A DNA stretch of 21,336 nt, taken from positions 1-21,336 of IMG/VR virus record IMGVR_UViG_3300046028_007603. One strand, written 5' to 3'. Below the pieces are notes generated by a model. It was not told where the DNA came from and ran no database searches. It was given only the letters and a program-made list of their open reading frames with translations. A program made the translations under genes and the position numbers. This document shows, piece after piece, positions 8,601 through 16,300 of this stretch (positions are counted from its first letter, which is position 1; every line of letters starts with the position of its first letter). This DNA comes from a virus.

Positions 8601-9412
8601 TTATTGACTTGGGATGGAGTTAAATTTGAAATATTTGTAGTATTTGATTGAGTTATTTTATACTTCTTTGAATACATATTTGGGCATGCAATCAAATGAC
8701 CAACACTTATATCAGATAACACATTATACTTAAATCCAAGAAATTCTAAAGTAACCGTATAATCCCCATTGTTGGTGTTATAACTAGCATTGAACTTTAA
8801 CAAAACCAACTCATATCTAACTGCCTTCCCATAATAACCTTTGATGGTCAAATAAAATGGGGGATATGGTAAATTGAAGAATGCCGCATATGGTGATTCA
8901 TTTCCTAAACTAAACAATGCCCTTCCTTGAACATCTTCCATAATAACCGTAACAGTTGGTACAAAAGATGAATTTGTTCTAATAGCAATACTCTTTATAC
9001 CAAATAATGTATTATCTTCAACATTAGTAGCATAATTCAAGGTATAAGTTTCATTGTTTTCCTTTACTTGTTTGGAGTTCTGTTGGTTTTTACCACCATT
9101 TTCAGTTAAAGAATCTTTTCCTGTAAGTTCATCATAATATCCAGATGTGAAATAATCATCCCCAGTATTTGGTTTCAAGAAATTTATTGAAGCAATATTT
9201 ATATTCCTAACATTATCATTAACTGGACCACCAACCAATAGTTTTGTTCTTGGAATCAACTTTGTTTCCAGATTGGCATACATAACAAAGTCTTCAGGTA
9301 TTACTGCCCTGTCAATAACCTCACCAGTATTTGTAATCACCTTGTTGGGATCTATATATATAACATTCTGATAATCATATATAACATGTACATCACCTTG
9401 CTCATTTGCCAT
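2651..9412 (-). CDS. Giant baseplate hub protein with C-terminal glucosaminidase-like domain
   Basis: This 2253-residue protein is far larger than T4 gp27 (391) or gp5 (575). Residues about 150-240 form a beta-rich domain (MEDVQGRALF, PPFYLTIKGYYGK, DISVGHLIACP). A long middle part has no family I recognise. Residues about 1640-1815 resemble the end of gp27/gpD-type hubs: a segment with CMGNALIQP at about 1763, then GPYFITEVSHNIAPGSFETT and GVRQ. Residues about 1885-2010 resemble GH73-type glucosaminidases: IYTAINSRVPG, a possible catalytic Glu (E1923), NHNNFGN (1930-1936) and PFAIFKSFELYVDFM. It probably caps the tail tube and cuts peptidoglycan on entry, combining roles that T4 splits between gp27 and gp5. 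It overlaps the LysM-type gene upstream by 11 bases. The baseplate assignment is good, the hub role probable and the hydrolase domain tentative. Confidence 0.72.
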   Translation of the reverse strand: MANEQGDVHVIYDYQNVIYIDPNKVITNTGEVIDRAVIPEDFVMYANLETKLIPRTKLLVGGPVNDNVRNINIASINFLKPNTGDDYFTSGYYDELTGKDSLTENGGKNQQNSKQVKENNETYTLNYATNVEDNTLFGIKSIAIRTNSSFVPTVTVIMEDVQGRALFSLGNESPYAAFFNLPYPPFYLTIKGYYGKAVRYELVLLKFNASYNTNNGDYTVTLEFLGFKYNVLSDISVGHLIACPNMYSKKYKITQSNTTNISNLTPSQVNNIVNQVGEQTQVSFEDTTDFEVNTQLGYQKIIEVYKDYKSKGLIDMNFPELTLTELTYKLEMFEQNVLNSLNKVDVQKLTDGKRYKKFLANYYQEIRGNLRSWFNKYLDTRPISLNNTDEVIFGVKKELIDNIKDGRLFLVESDLKTIISKYTAELNDNPTFGIYGTLPITNDINYDLFNVVDADIDWCKTYRSKNKSNPLSDFENLTEDICRERIEKTIYYTYTLSGETKTTPVFNITRFIDERNRMEAEFIVELNALEKALSEELALKIEKKETGIGFKPTIKNVVAVIMATTEGFLRLMEDVHSSAWNVRSDVDRIDAVLGSTNIAVDDNSKRDGSDEIVFPWPLVFQTNDKKEANKYELVYPGDPSIIKSIKANYYDKWPEVEFVEEYINGYSKRLETPSPKDALDLDKVIRKSYVPNTIEYPFATLPYELTTNVKFFYELWDRLVLASYNSGFSAIYEKDKRIGLLIKENEFKNISNTLKTNSIIFIQQLKNILFSEGGLDYDNYKEFLEEMSGGVSERYNKYLDGVPNSRYIVDLLDAPSKIYDISEFKLTTDKFANNLKEADIKTIINVIQKAPIENNINITYPFTDLIWVTQNLINKFPNKFDTTNTILFNQKRNVITNFKEYNQVVTNRPFKFFTSQSGATYGEIYQDNYSPANKLISLINTPIFTNAIQLGVGKWRAGEKQPYIASAYLFLNSLPLSPLTDFFITRGQSDKNGHVFATFIKYSALHKLPYAWILKYGSIWHRYKNYIKTGDDFLDDVWKDFDYKSNYNANENFQYIINGNQTISLKSDNNVNVGFYPVMMNDYNAFLNGYDLFSGFTNNELSVNEKRGLKMFESFNFEKSGLTFNCYTTLVPKNIYDSSTFSDYCEDVNFSLTSKYYILPSTNNNITDNNFFKSSLDSYYSSLDELLDVAHNGAVNVTMQDTFNSFTFKNLKKPLPTEYFNRKKDINSFSILSFGEYASIEDMFSVFDYDTLNLFENEFLDFSKSIYDINENKDQINLVGLEYGNPVAAYRNFQLLYRNLMEVPSNYLNLNATDFYNKTAEYQAQNIREFLDGFLSYDVLFKYGNPTQYDRYEYNSLISHLGGQSTILNQKRFKGYVANTLPNNISLQLSELSNAPAWETLKLHVGFSTIESLTYKNTGSYITDFFIDNNIEFSSENIIALAKPIKIYATQKLKNPNITRENFLILMDNNQKALDTFLEDNVNQTLSLLEKEINNIDIVEINEINSGLDSKFSKYDLYETFKAINDKWISGSEYTTRTLFEDVIFLDRGNRNIGDLYYVDIFDLKKIFIGTRTNLKTPVFNFIGGILVKNNFNVLPMPSYVNFYGALSANDDINDVIGTATEIANDVWGNYSDVDYRKSGPKLVCIYAGRGSTTPSGPKDFRYGDDAIDMLKPSKIPFLEDQTNKKDWSQSNKCVSFLVDAGIRNQAIFYGIQVDQNSGTATLESLIQQEALRNSASNRGVATQSVSLFNLYKNLSYKSTINCMGNALIQPTMYFNLEHVPMFGGPYFITEVSHNIAPGSFETTFTGVRQSIYSPPSTDTYLTSINENLLTKIESNFAKSIVNEKDEEATATNNTQTQGSKQTNSSACRKYLYVDYANYEPTTEELVVYSSATQIYTAINSRVPGDQKMADNIYLITYLASYEKDGFKANHNNFGNVWLTYDRGDISLYNAPDQLFYCAISVENKKIQTPFAIFKSFELYVDFMRAALIGFYAIIERQKFEVPWFYVINWLYNENPTNDPNIGAKKNFDRLEKNKFYDKLNKKYADANISLKSLRPIVTEEQKELYVSARNKLTGPKLNKVCEYTYNNIRIYRTPAEPEYTLPYSLDMFFEAKNPKELLYLDAMNKTIEDTLVRLYILNSAPKVVGSSFDIKVKSADTYTIYVSLKIDKGSNNLPFTGFKFLAESGQTAANTYTINEKSIKDSIENSSNFSKGNQKIEDNDTIGDIISHKDNLLNIKYIGANYTKLILYPKLN

Positions 9413-9725
9413 AATAAAAGAAATAATTTTCTACTGCATTTTTATAATCTAATAAAGATGTCTCCAATGGAAAGGGTATTTTCAACATAGCCCCATCATA
9501 TATGTTATTTTCAAGACCACCATGCTCTGGATTTGCTGCCAAAATGAGCCACCCAAAGAAGGGGGTTTGATAATATTGCTGTGATATTTTATCTAATCTA
9601 CTAATGTTTTTCTTATAAAAAAAAACATTGTCACTTGACTTAGAAGGTATCTTGACAAATGGCACAACTTTCTGATTACCATTAAAGGTGAATTGTGAGT
9701 ATCTATTATAATATTTTAAACTCAT
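9402..9725 (-). CDS. LysM-type baseplate protein (gp53 / tail protein X-like)
   Basis: This 107-residue protein is short. Residues 43-85 match the pattern of LysM-like tail proteins: RLDKISQQYY, then GWLILAANPEH, then DGAMLKIPFPL. That is the helix-helix-strand core with the NP turn and a final beta strand ending IP. T4 gp53, which clamps the wedge to the hub, contains a LysM-like fold, and the Mu/PBSX tail protein X/XkdP group does the same job next to the hub gene. Here too it directly precedes the hub gene, with an 11-base overlap, and it overlaps the upstream giant gene by 4 bases (ATGA). This points to translational coupling and a fixed stoichiometry. There is no signal peptide or transmembrane segment, so it is more likely structural than secreted. 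Confidence 0.75.
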   Translation of the reverse strand: MSLKYYNRYSQFTFNGNQKVVPFVKIPSKSSDNVFFYKKNISRLDKISQQYYQTPFFGWLILAANPEHGGLENNIYDGAMLKIPFPLETSLLDYKNAVENYFFYYGK

Positions 9726-12700
9726 CTCATTAATTTATTTTTCACTAGAATAAATCCATTACTATTTTTATTCCATGTAGTTTTATTGTTATCATAATTA
9801 TCAACACCATTCAAAGTTAATATTGCAGTTTTAGTTTCATTATCAGGAGATTCAATTACCTCATATCCACTTATATATCCTGCTGTACCATTTGGCTTAA
9901 TTGCTTTCAAACTAATAACTATATCATTTGTATATTTGGTTAAGTCTGTTAAGAAATCAATAGTCTCCTCTTTGTATTTATTATTATATCTAATCAACTT
10001 CTCACCCCAATAACTCTTAAATATTTTTGATATCTTTCCATTATTTGAGGTGAAGTTTTTATCAGGGTTAATTGACTTTAAAAGAATTTGTTTTTCAAAA
10101 TTCTCTAAACCATTCTTATCTCTAAATGCACCATATAATAATAAATATATTAAACTATCTTGGTCACTTGAAAATATGTCCTTTGGGTTATCTAAATTTA
10201 TTTTTAAATACGGCAAGAAGTCTGTTTCAATACGCTCTGCAATTCCAGATAACACATCCTGTATTCCAGTTAATGAATTAATTAATTTAAAAACAAAGAA
10301 ATTTCCAGTTTTATCCACATACCCATCATGACCAAGATATGAATTATGAGTTGAAATCACAAATAATGCTTTGCTTAAAACTTTTTGATATTTCTCTTGA
10401 GCATCAAGAATTGCTTTTGTTAGAATGTTAATATTATTATTAACCTTAACCATCTCATTATCAACATATAACTGATAATTATTTGATACATCAAACTTTA
10501 TACTCTTTTCAGAACTAAATTCTTCATTTATTTGTTCAATAAATCCATCAGAATTATTCTTTATACTATCTTTAATTGTCTTAACATAATCATCTATTGT
10601 TTTTTGGTAATCTGTTGGAACACCCAATAACTTAAATTCACCTAATGTTGTTGGATTGTAAACACCATTAACATTATTCAATGATTTTAATATCAAAGAA
10701 ACCAATTCAATATTATATGCTTTTGAATTTTCTTGAATGGCTGAATTAATTGTATTAACATAAGCAGTAGAGGCTTCAACTAATTCTGTTGCCAAAGTAA
10801 TATAATTTAATGTGGTTGCTGTAGTATCAATTTCACCTATTGTCTTATATGCGTTAACAACCTTAACATCATCAAAATTTTCTGTCTTACCTTTCTCCTT
10901 TTCTCTTATAAAATCTAATATCTTCACATCCATATCATCCAAACTATTATCAGTCTTATCAGCCCTTGCATCATAAACCTCTGTGTTTGCATAATAATTA
11001 AATGATAAAGCATTCTGTAACTTATCCACAGCATTACTCAATCCACTTGCACCAACAAACTTGAAACTCAAACTAACCTTTGCTATCATAGGTTGAAGCC
11101 CAATACCCTCAGGATTAATATCCCAATGCAATGGATCATAACTAATAGTTAAATTATCTGGTATAATCTTTGTATGAAAGAAATCCCCAACCCTCAATAC
11201 CAAGACTGGGGGAACACCAAATGCTGTGTTTCTAGCATCTTTAAATTCTTTGACCTCACCTTCTCTTATGGTAGGTATGGTATCACCTGGTCTAACACAT
11301 TGTTGAAGAAATGTCAATCTACCATTCAAACCTTCTGGTGTTGTGGAATGAAAAGCCGGACTAAAATATTTTAATTTTTCCTTTAAATTATTATAAATAA
11401 AAGGATCGGTTTCTTCTATAGTTTCAAAGTAATCACATTCTGTTAAAAGTTTTTGTAAAACCCTTTTTGATACATTCTTATATAATTTATTTTCTGTTGT
11501 TGTAATTTCTTTTTCAATCTTTTGTTTTGTTACCTTAACTTCAGATTCATTTGTTACCAATGTTGGTTCAACCTTTGGTGCAACACCTTTTTGAATAGCT
11601 TTAACATCTTTTATGGCAACTCTTCTACAAGCCATAGCTGGAACACTTGTTATAGCATTTTCTGTAAAATCACTACAATTTGGGACAGATTTAGTCCCAC
11701 CAGTTGTTGTGTTGGCAACAACTCCTGTTTCCTCACCAAGAATATTTGTCTTTATTGTAAAGTTTTTTGATTTTATATTATTTGTTAAATAAGTTGTAAC
11801 ACTACTGCTACGTCTTTGACTTAATGCTTTATTATAAGTAATAGATGCTGGTTTTGATGCAGATGAGTTAAGGGTTAACTCAATAGTATTTCCCTCATTC
11901 TGTGCAAGAAACTCATTACATTCAGTTACAAACTTATTAAGATATGCAAAATTATCTTTTACATATAAATCCATAAAACTTTTTAATTGTGCTTGATTAT
12001 ATAATTTTGATGCTGTATATGAATTAAAAGCACTAACATAATCAGCATTACTTGATTTTGGAACATCATTATCAAAATAAAATGCATATTCCTTATACTT
12101 GTCAAATCTTGTATCTGTCTTATCTGGGGGTGTATCAACTTGTGATGGATTTATTGGATCAACATTTGTAACAACTGTTCTTTTGATATAACTAACATCA
12201 TCTTTAACTGATGAACTTTCCTTAACAATTTTTTGAATTTCCTCAAGTTCAGATAAGGTCATTGTATTATATATCTTTGCCAAATCATATATGTCATATT
12301 TCAAACAACCAGCAAAGAAAGATGATAATATACCATTAATAACCTCTGAATTGTTCTCTTTCTCTAAAATCCTATTTGTGATTAAATTTAACACAGATGG
12401 ATGATCCACAACAATTGAAAACTCCAATGACCCTGTTCTTGTTGTATTTTTATAAGTGAAAACAGGTTCTGGTCTCCCCAAAAACTCATTTGAATTCCAA
12501 GTGGATGATGATGAATCTGTAACCTTTAAATCATATGGTGGAAACCACATTAACCTTCCCCCATTTGGACCCTTCTCACATTCTGGCAAATCCAAAAACT
12601 TATTTGTTGTCCTCCATGCCAAATTCTCAATAGATAACATATACTTCTTTGAATCATTCCCCTTCTTTGGGGCAATGCTCAAATCATATGTTTTATTTAT

Positions 12701-14395
12701 AACTGAACCTTTTAATCTCCTTCCTTCATTTGTAATACCACTTGTCTTTTGCAAACGTTCATATGTCATATATGGTGAATCCTTTGTAAATAATCTACAA
12801 TATTCCTGGAATGAACCACCAACCAAAGTTTCAGGGTTTTGATACTTATATGTCTTAACTCTTGAACCTTTTGTTATTTCCTTATATCCATCATTAAAAA
12901 CCTTGCTAACTTGATCCATAGCATTACCCACATGTTTTAACCTATTTGCCCCATTTGGCTGTGAGTTAATAATCCTTTGTGTGTCATCCAATATTGAACC
13001 ATCTTTAAAATCATAATTGGTAGATTCTGTCCCATCAAAAGTGGTTTGTTTTGTTCCATTATCCCCAAATATCTCACCACCTTTTCCTGCATTCTTTCCT
13101 GCATTATTCTTATATTTTGGTGAAACCCATGTTAAACCACCTTCAATACCACCACCATCAATATCACTTTTTCCATTAAATCCAATGGCTGGATTGAAAG
13201 TTTCCCCCTCATATACCTTTGAAACCTCTGTTGAACTATATACACTCTTTTGAATGCGTCTTCCAAATTGGTCAATTGGTAAATCACCTTCTGGTGAAAG
13301 AATATCAATGATATCCAAATTGTCATTTCCAATATAATAGGCACCTTTGTTGTTTGTGAATAAATCCAAGAAAGAACCTAGTATTCCACTTCTTTCATAA
13401 TTTGGTTTGTATAAATTTTTATTAATATTTTTGTATAAAACTGACCTTTGACCAGCTCCCATATTATCATAAAATAATTGTGAACCTGTCTTCTTCTGTT
13501 GAAATAACCCCCCAAGAAAACCCTTATCCCCTTTACCTGTTAAACTTATTGATTCATCAAAATAACTCCCAACAATGGTTGGAAATGGCAATTCACCACC
13601 AACAAACTCCAATGCCAATTGTGATGCAGCAACAAGCAAATTATTTGGCTTTGTTATACTCCAGTTTGGTTGAATGATTGGATTTGGTCCTGCTATAAGA
13701 TTATACACATCAAAGGGGTCATTCAAACTTGAAATAGTCTGATCAAACTTCTTGATAATATCATATTTTGTTGTTAACTTTGCAACCCTTTCATTAAAAT
13801 AATTTGTTAAAACCTTTGCACCCAATCTTGTAATATAAGAATCAGCAGATAAATTGGATTTGGTTTCAGCATTATCTGTAAGTATGCCAAATGCTGAATA
13901 TTTAGATGGTTTGAAACTATTATCCCCTACACCCCAATAATATAATATACCTTTTTTTGGTAAATTTTTGTCAAACCACTTATCATCATTTTCAATATAA
14001 ATTGCTGAATCAGTTAAATCATCTTTTGTTGTGTAAAAATTCTCAAACAAATTATCATTTAAACTTTTTCTATTAATCTTTAATGCAACAGAATTTTTTA
14101 TACTATATTCACCGTAATTTGTTTTCTTATTATTTAATACATTTAAATCTTGTGTTTGAATATACCCACCAACCCTGCCATATTGATTTTTAACATATAA
14201 CTCATTTGCATATATTGGCTGGTCAATTAATTTGTCAGGAGAATCCACAACATTTAATATCTTTGAAAAAGGTGCTACCTCATAGTTAAATGGGGGACTA
14301 CTCCCAAGGGGGGTTTTCTTGTAAGGAGCTAAATTTTTTGTTATTAAAAACTTCCTAAAAGTATCACTATTTCCAAAATCTAAGGGACTTCTCAT
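9722..14395 (-). CDS. Giant baseplate/tail-tip protein with an OmpA-like domain
   Basis: This 1557-residue protein lies between the tape measure and LysM-type genes. Residues about 650-670 (GSLEFSIVVDHPSVLN) and about 1025-1140 (GLNGRLTFLQQC, RVGDFFHTKIIPDNL, YDPLHWDINPEGIGLQP, LQNALSFNYYANT) look like beta-rich baseplate or tube-initiator parts. A gp48/gp54-like role is possible but weakly supported. Residues 772-930 resemble an OmpA C-terminal domain: FYFDNDVP (772-779), YNKALSQRR (854-862) followed by SSSV, and a closing RRVAI (924-928). The Arg that binds diaminopimelate in OmpA domains is kept (R862), but the partner Asp position holds Ser847. The N-terminal 600 residues are not recognised. 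It ends in a 4-base ATGA overlap with the next gene and is preceded by a TATTTATA motif. The long first half may build the periphery of the baseplate. Confidence 0.7.
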   Translation of the reverse strand: MRSPLDFGNSDTFRKFLITKNLAPYKKTPLGSSPPFNYEVAPFSKILNVVDSPDKLIDQPIYANELYVKNQYGRVGGYIQTQDLNVLNNKKTNYGEYSIKNSVALKINRKSLNDNLFENFYTTKDDLTDSAIYIENDDKWFDKNLPKKGILYYWGVGDNSFKPSKYSAFGILTDNAETKSNLSADSYITRLGAKVLTNYFNERVAKLTTKYDIIKKFDQTISSLNDPFDVYNLIAGPNPIIQPNWSITKPNNLLVAASQLALEFVGGELPFPTIVGSYFDESISLTGKGDKGFLGGLFQQKKTGSQLFYDNMGAGQRSVLYKNINKNLYKPNYERSGILGSFLDLFTNNKGAYYIGNDNLDIIDILSPEGDLPIDQFGRRIQKSVYSSTEVSKVYEGETFNPAIGFNGKSDIDGGGIEGGLTWVSPKYKNNAGKNAGKGGEIFGDNGTKQTTFDGTESTNYDFKDGSILDDTQRIINSQPNGANRLKHVGNAMDQVSKVFNDGYKEITKGSRVKTYKYQNPETLVGGSFQEYCRLFTKDSPYMTYERLQKTSGITNEGRRLKGSVINKTYDLSIAPKKGNDSKKYMLSIENLAWRTTNKFLDLPECEKGPNGGRLMWFPPYDLKVTDSSSSTWNSNEFLGRPEPVFTYKNTTRTGSLEFSIVVDHPSVLNLITNRILEKENNSEVINGILSSFFAGCLKYDIYDLAKIYNTMTLSELEEIQKIVKESSSVKDDVSYIKRTVVTNVDPINPSQVDTPPDKTDTRFDKYKEYAFYFDNDVPKSSNADYVSAFNSYTASKLYNQAQLKSFMDLYVKDNFAYLNKFVTECNEFLAQNEGNTIELTLNSSASKPASITYNKALSQRRSSSVTTYLTNNIKSKNFTIKTNILGEETGVVANTTTGGTKSVPNCSDFTENAITSVPAMACRRVAIKDVKAIQKGVAPKVEPTLVTNESEVKVTKQKIEKEITTTENKLYKNVSKRVLQKLLTECDYFETIEETDPFIYNNLKEKLKYFSPAFHSTTPEGLNGRLTFLQQCVRPGDTIPTIREGEVKEFKDARNTAFGVPPVLVLRVGDFFHTKIIPDNLTISYDPLHWDINPEGIGLQPMIAKVSLSFKFVGASGLSNAVDKLQNALSFNYYANTEVYDARADKTDNSLDDMDVKILDFIREKEKGKTENFDDVKVVNAYKTIGEIDTTATTLNYITLATELVEASTAYVNTINSAIQENSKAYNIELVSLILKSLNNVNGVYNPTTLGEFKLLGVPTDYQKTIDDYVKTIKDSIKNNSDGFIEQINEEFSSEKSIKFDVSNNYQLYVDNEMVKVNNNINILTKAILDAQEKYQKVLSKALFVISTHNSYLGHDGYVDKTGNFFVFKLINSLTGIQDVLSGIAERIETDFLPYLKINLDNPKDIFSSDQDSLIYLLLYGAFRDKNGLENFEKQILLKSINPDKNFTSNNGKISKIFKSYWGEKLIRYNNKYKEETIDFLTDLTKYTNDIVISLKAIKPNGTAGYISGYEVIESPDNETKTAILTLNGVDNYDNNKTTWNKNSNGFILVKNKLMR

Positions 14396-14406
14396 TATGT
14401 TTTATA

Positions 14407-14414
14407 TATAAATA
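14407..14414 (-). promoter_or_regulatory. TATTTATA motif ahead of the 1557-aa baseplate gene
   Basis: The minus strand reads TATTTATA 11 bases before the ATG, in the context TTATATTTATATATAAAAC. It lies in the 43-base gap after the tape measure gene, which has no visible hairpin. Transcripts from the tape measure gene could therefore also read through into this gene. Confidence 0.45.
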
Positions 14415-14438
14415 TAATTACTTGGGGTTTTAATGTTA

Positions 14439-16241
14439 TTATTTATTTGGTTCACCAATAGTTAATTGGCTGCTAAAATAATTATCTTTTGAATTTAAAA
14501 TAACTTTATCTACTTGACCCATTGGTTTAACCACGCCAGTTGCATCCATCATCTTATGAATAACATCTATATTAAGTTTGAACTCCATATTATTAAAATT
14601 TGATAAACCATTATCTATTTTATTAGTCAAAATCTGATTATTATTATTACCGTATTGTGGTCCACCTGTACCACCAGCATTTGTTGGGACAATTTTACCT
14701 GTATTTACATTTTGATTAACCATATTTGAACCAAAATCTTTTAAATCATCAAATGACATTTCACCCAATCCTTCTTTTTTAGCCGCAGCAGATAACTGTA
14801 TCTTAATTTTATCTAATAAATCACCCATACTTGGTAACTTTGTTAGAACTGCTTCCAATCCGGTTGCAAAACTTGTTGAAGTTCTAAACAACTCTGTTAA
14901 ATCTGTATAACTATTCTTTATAAAAGACCTCATCTCTTTTTGGTCTATTGATTCATATACGGTGCTAAGTGCTGGATCAATAAGCCCCCCTCTTACTTTC
15001 TCTTGCATTTCAGCAATTCCAGGCGTACCAACAGCACCAAACAAAATCTTATATTTTATTGCTTGAACATCATTCATTATAATATCTGTAATACTCATTG
15101 ATTCTCTTGCAAGGTCTTCCATTGTCTTTGGCTCTTCCTTAGATAGTTCTTGCAATTTCTCCATTTGTTTATCTGTTAATTCTGAAACTTTCTGTGCAAT
15201 TGATGCCCCTGTCTTCTCATCCTTAACATTAATTACATACTCACCCTTATCATTCAAATAAGATAAGTTAGCAATAAACATTTTTTGGTCTTCTGTAACA
15301 TCAAACTTGAAATCTATCTCTGCTGACCTTTCATTAAACTCCCTAAGTGCAATTGCCATTTTCTTCACCTTATCTGCACCTAAACCTGTTGCATCCCCAA
15401 GTTCCTTGAACATACCCATAGCTGATGGATTTATTTCAATCCTTCCTGTTTCAACATTCAATTCTGTGAACATCTCCCCAGCCTTTGCAATACTCTTTAT
15501 AAGACCTTCTGGACTATTTAATGAACTATTCATCAATGAAAAAGGATCAGCCAAATCACCCATAAACACACCCAATCTTTGAAATGTAGCAGCCGTTTCA
15601 ACAGCACCCTCAATATTAAACACCTTATCAGCAAATGACTGAATGGAAGACATATCAACTTTAAGCATTGCGGCTGTTGCAGCCATCTTTGAAAACCCTA
15701 AAACCCCTTCCTTAAAGTTAAATCTATTTAATAAATCAGTATTATTAACAACCTCTTTCATTATGGTTTTTGCATCCATACCAATACTCTTAATGTAACT
15801 TATTGAATTTTCAACCTCTCCGCCAACTTTAGCAATTGAAATACCAACATCTGAAAAGTTCTTGGTAAGGTCTCTAGCACTTACATCCATTAAAGTAGTT
15901 AGAGCATATAATTTTTCATAAATTTCAGGTGAAAATACAACACTCCTTGAAAGTGCTTGACCTGTTTGCTCAACCATAGCAACAATATCACCAATATCCC
16001 CTCCAAGTCTTCTAACAAGAGGTGCTGTGTCTGCAATAACACCCTTAAATTCATTAATCCTTGACCTACCAAGAAGAAAACTTTGGCTTATTCTGGCAGA
16101 TTCGGTATCCAATGTCACCAAAGCACCAGTAAAGTTTGTCATCTCTTTTATTTGTGTTTTAAGAAACTCAGGATCAAGGCCAAGTAACTTCCCTTGAAGT
16201 TTATTTATACCCCCAAGTACATTATCATAAAATCCTGCCAT
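14439..16241 (-). CDS. Tail tape measure protein (gp29-like)
   Basis: At 600 residues this is nearly the size of T4 gp29 (590). The sequence is mostly helical with many Ala, Met, Ser and Lys residues and hydrophobic stretches (for example VLGFSKMAATAAMLKVDMSS), and no clear enzymatic motif. Its place is typical of a tape measure gene: after the tube and the assembly-chaperone genes and before the baseplate genes. By the usual ruler rule of roughly 1.5 angstrom per residue it predicts a tail near 90 nm, similar to T4. The C-terminal 80 residues are Asn- and Gly-rich and flexible (GGTGGPQYGNNNNQ). A terminator and a TATTTATA motif lie just upstream of the start, so it probably begins its own transcript. 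A different virion protein of similar size cannot be excluded. Confidence 0.72.
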   Translation of the reverse strand: MAGFYDNVLGGINKLQGKLLGLDPEFLKTQIKEMTNFTGALVTLDTESARISQSFLLGRSRINEFKGVIADTAPLVRRLGGDIGDIVAMVEQTGQALSRSVVFSPEIYEKLYALTTLMDVSARDLTKNFSDVGISIAKVGGEVENSISYIKSIGMDAKTIMKEVVNNTDLLNRFNFKEGVLGFSKMAATAAMLKVDMSSIQSFADKVFNIEGAVETAATFQRLGVFMGDLADPFSLMNSSLNSPEGLIKSIAKAGEMFTELNVETGRIEINPSAMGMFKELGDATGLGADKVKKMAIALREFNERSAEIDFKFDVTEDQKMFIANLSYLNDKGEYVINVKDEKTGASIAQKVSELTDKQMEKLQELSKEEPKTMEDLARESMSITDIIMNDVQAIKYKILFGAVGTPGIAEMQEKVRGGLIDPALSTVYESIDQKEMRSFIKNSYTDLTELFRTSTSFATGLEAVLTKLPSMGDLLDKIKIQLSAAAKKEGLGEMSFDDLKDFGSNMVNQNVNTGKIVPTNAGGTGGPQYGNNNNQILTNKIDNGLSNFNNMEFKLNIDVIHKMMDATGVVKPMGQVDKVILNSKDNYFSSQLTIGEPNK

Positions 16242-16258
16242 AAAATATAAATTATATA

Positions 16259-16266
16259 TATAAATA
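16259..16266 (-). promoter_or_regulatory. TATTTATA motif ahead of the tape measure gene
   Basis: The minus strand reads TATTTATA 17 bases before the ATG and immediately after the terminator hairpin at 16268-16300. The order terminator, motif, gene start is what a promoter would give. Confidence 0.5.
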
Positions 16267-16267
16267 G

Positions 16268-16300
16268 AATAAGGGATGATTTTTTACATCATCCCTTATT
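16268..16300. terminator. Hairpin terminator after the tail chaperone genes
   Basis: The arms AATAAGGGATGAT (16268-16280) and ATCATCCCTTATT (16288-16300) are a perfect 13-bp match around a 7-base loop. The stop codon of the overlapping 64-aa ORF (16289-16291) lies inside one arm. The downstream tract on the minus strand is only moderately U-rich (CTATTTATATATA), so some read-through into the tape measure gene is likely. Confidence 0.65.

Noticed and set aside
11389-11401. TATAAATA inside the 1557-aa gene
   Set aside because: It lies well inside a coding region with no gene start nearby. It was used only as background when judging the intergenic motif.
12456-12842. Plus-strand open frame of 128 codons
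   Set aside because: It lies antisense within the well-supported 1557-aa baseplate gene, has no leader or motif of its own, and its sequence reads as a shadow.
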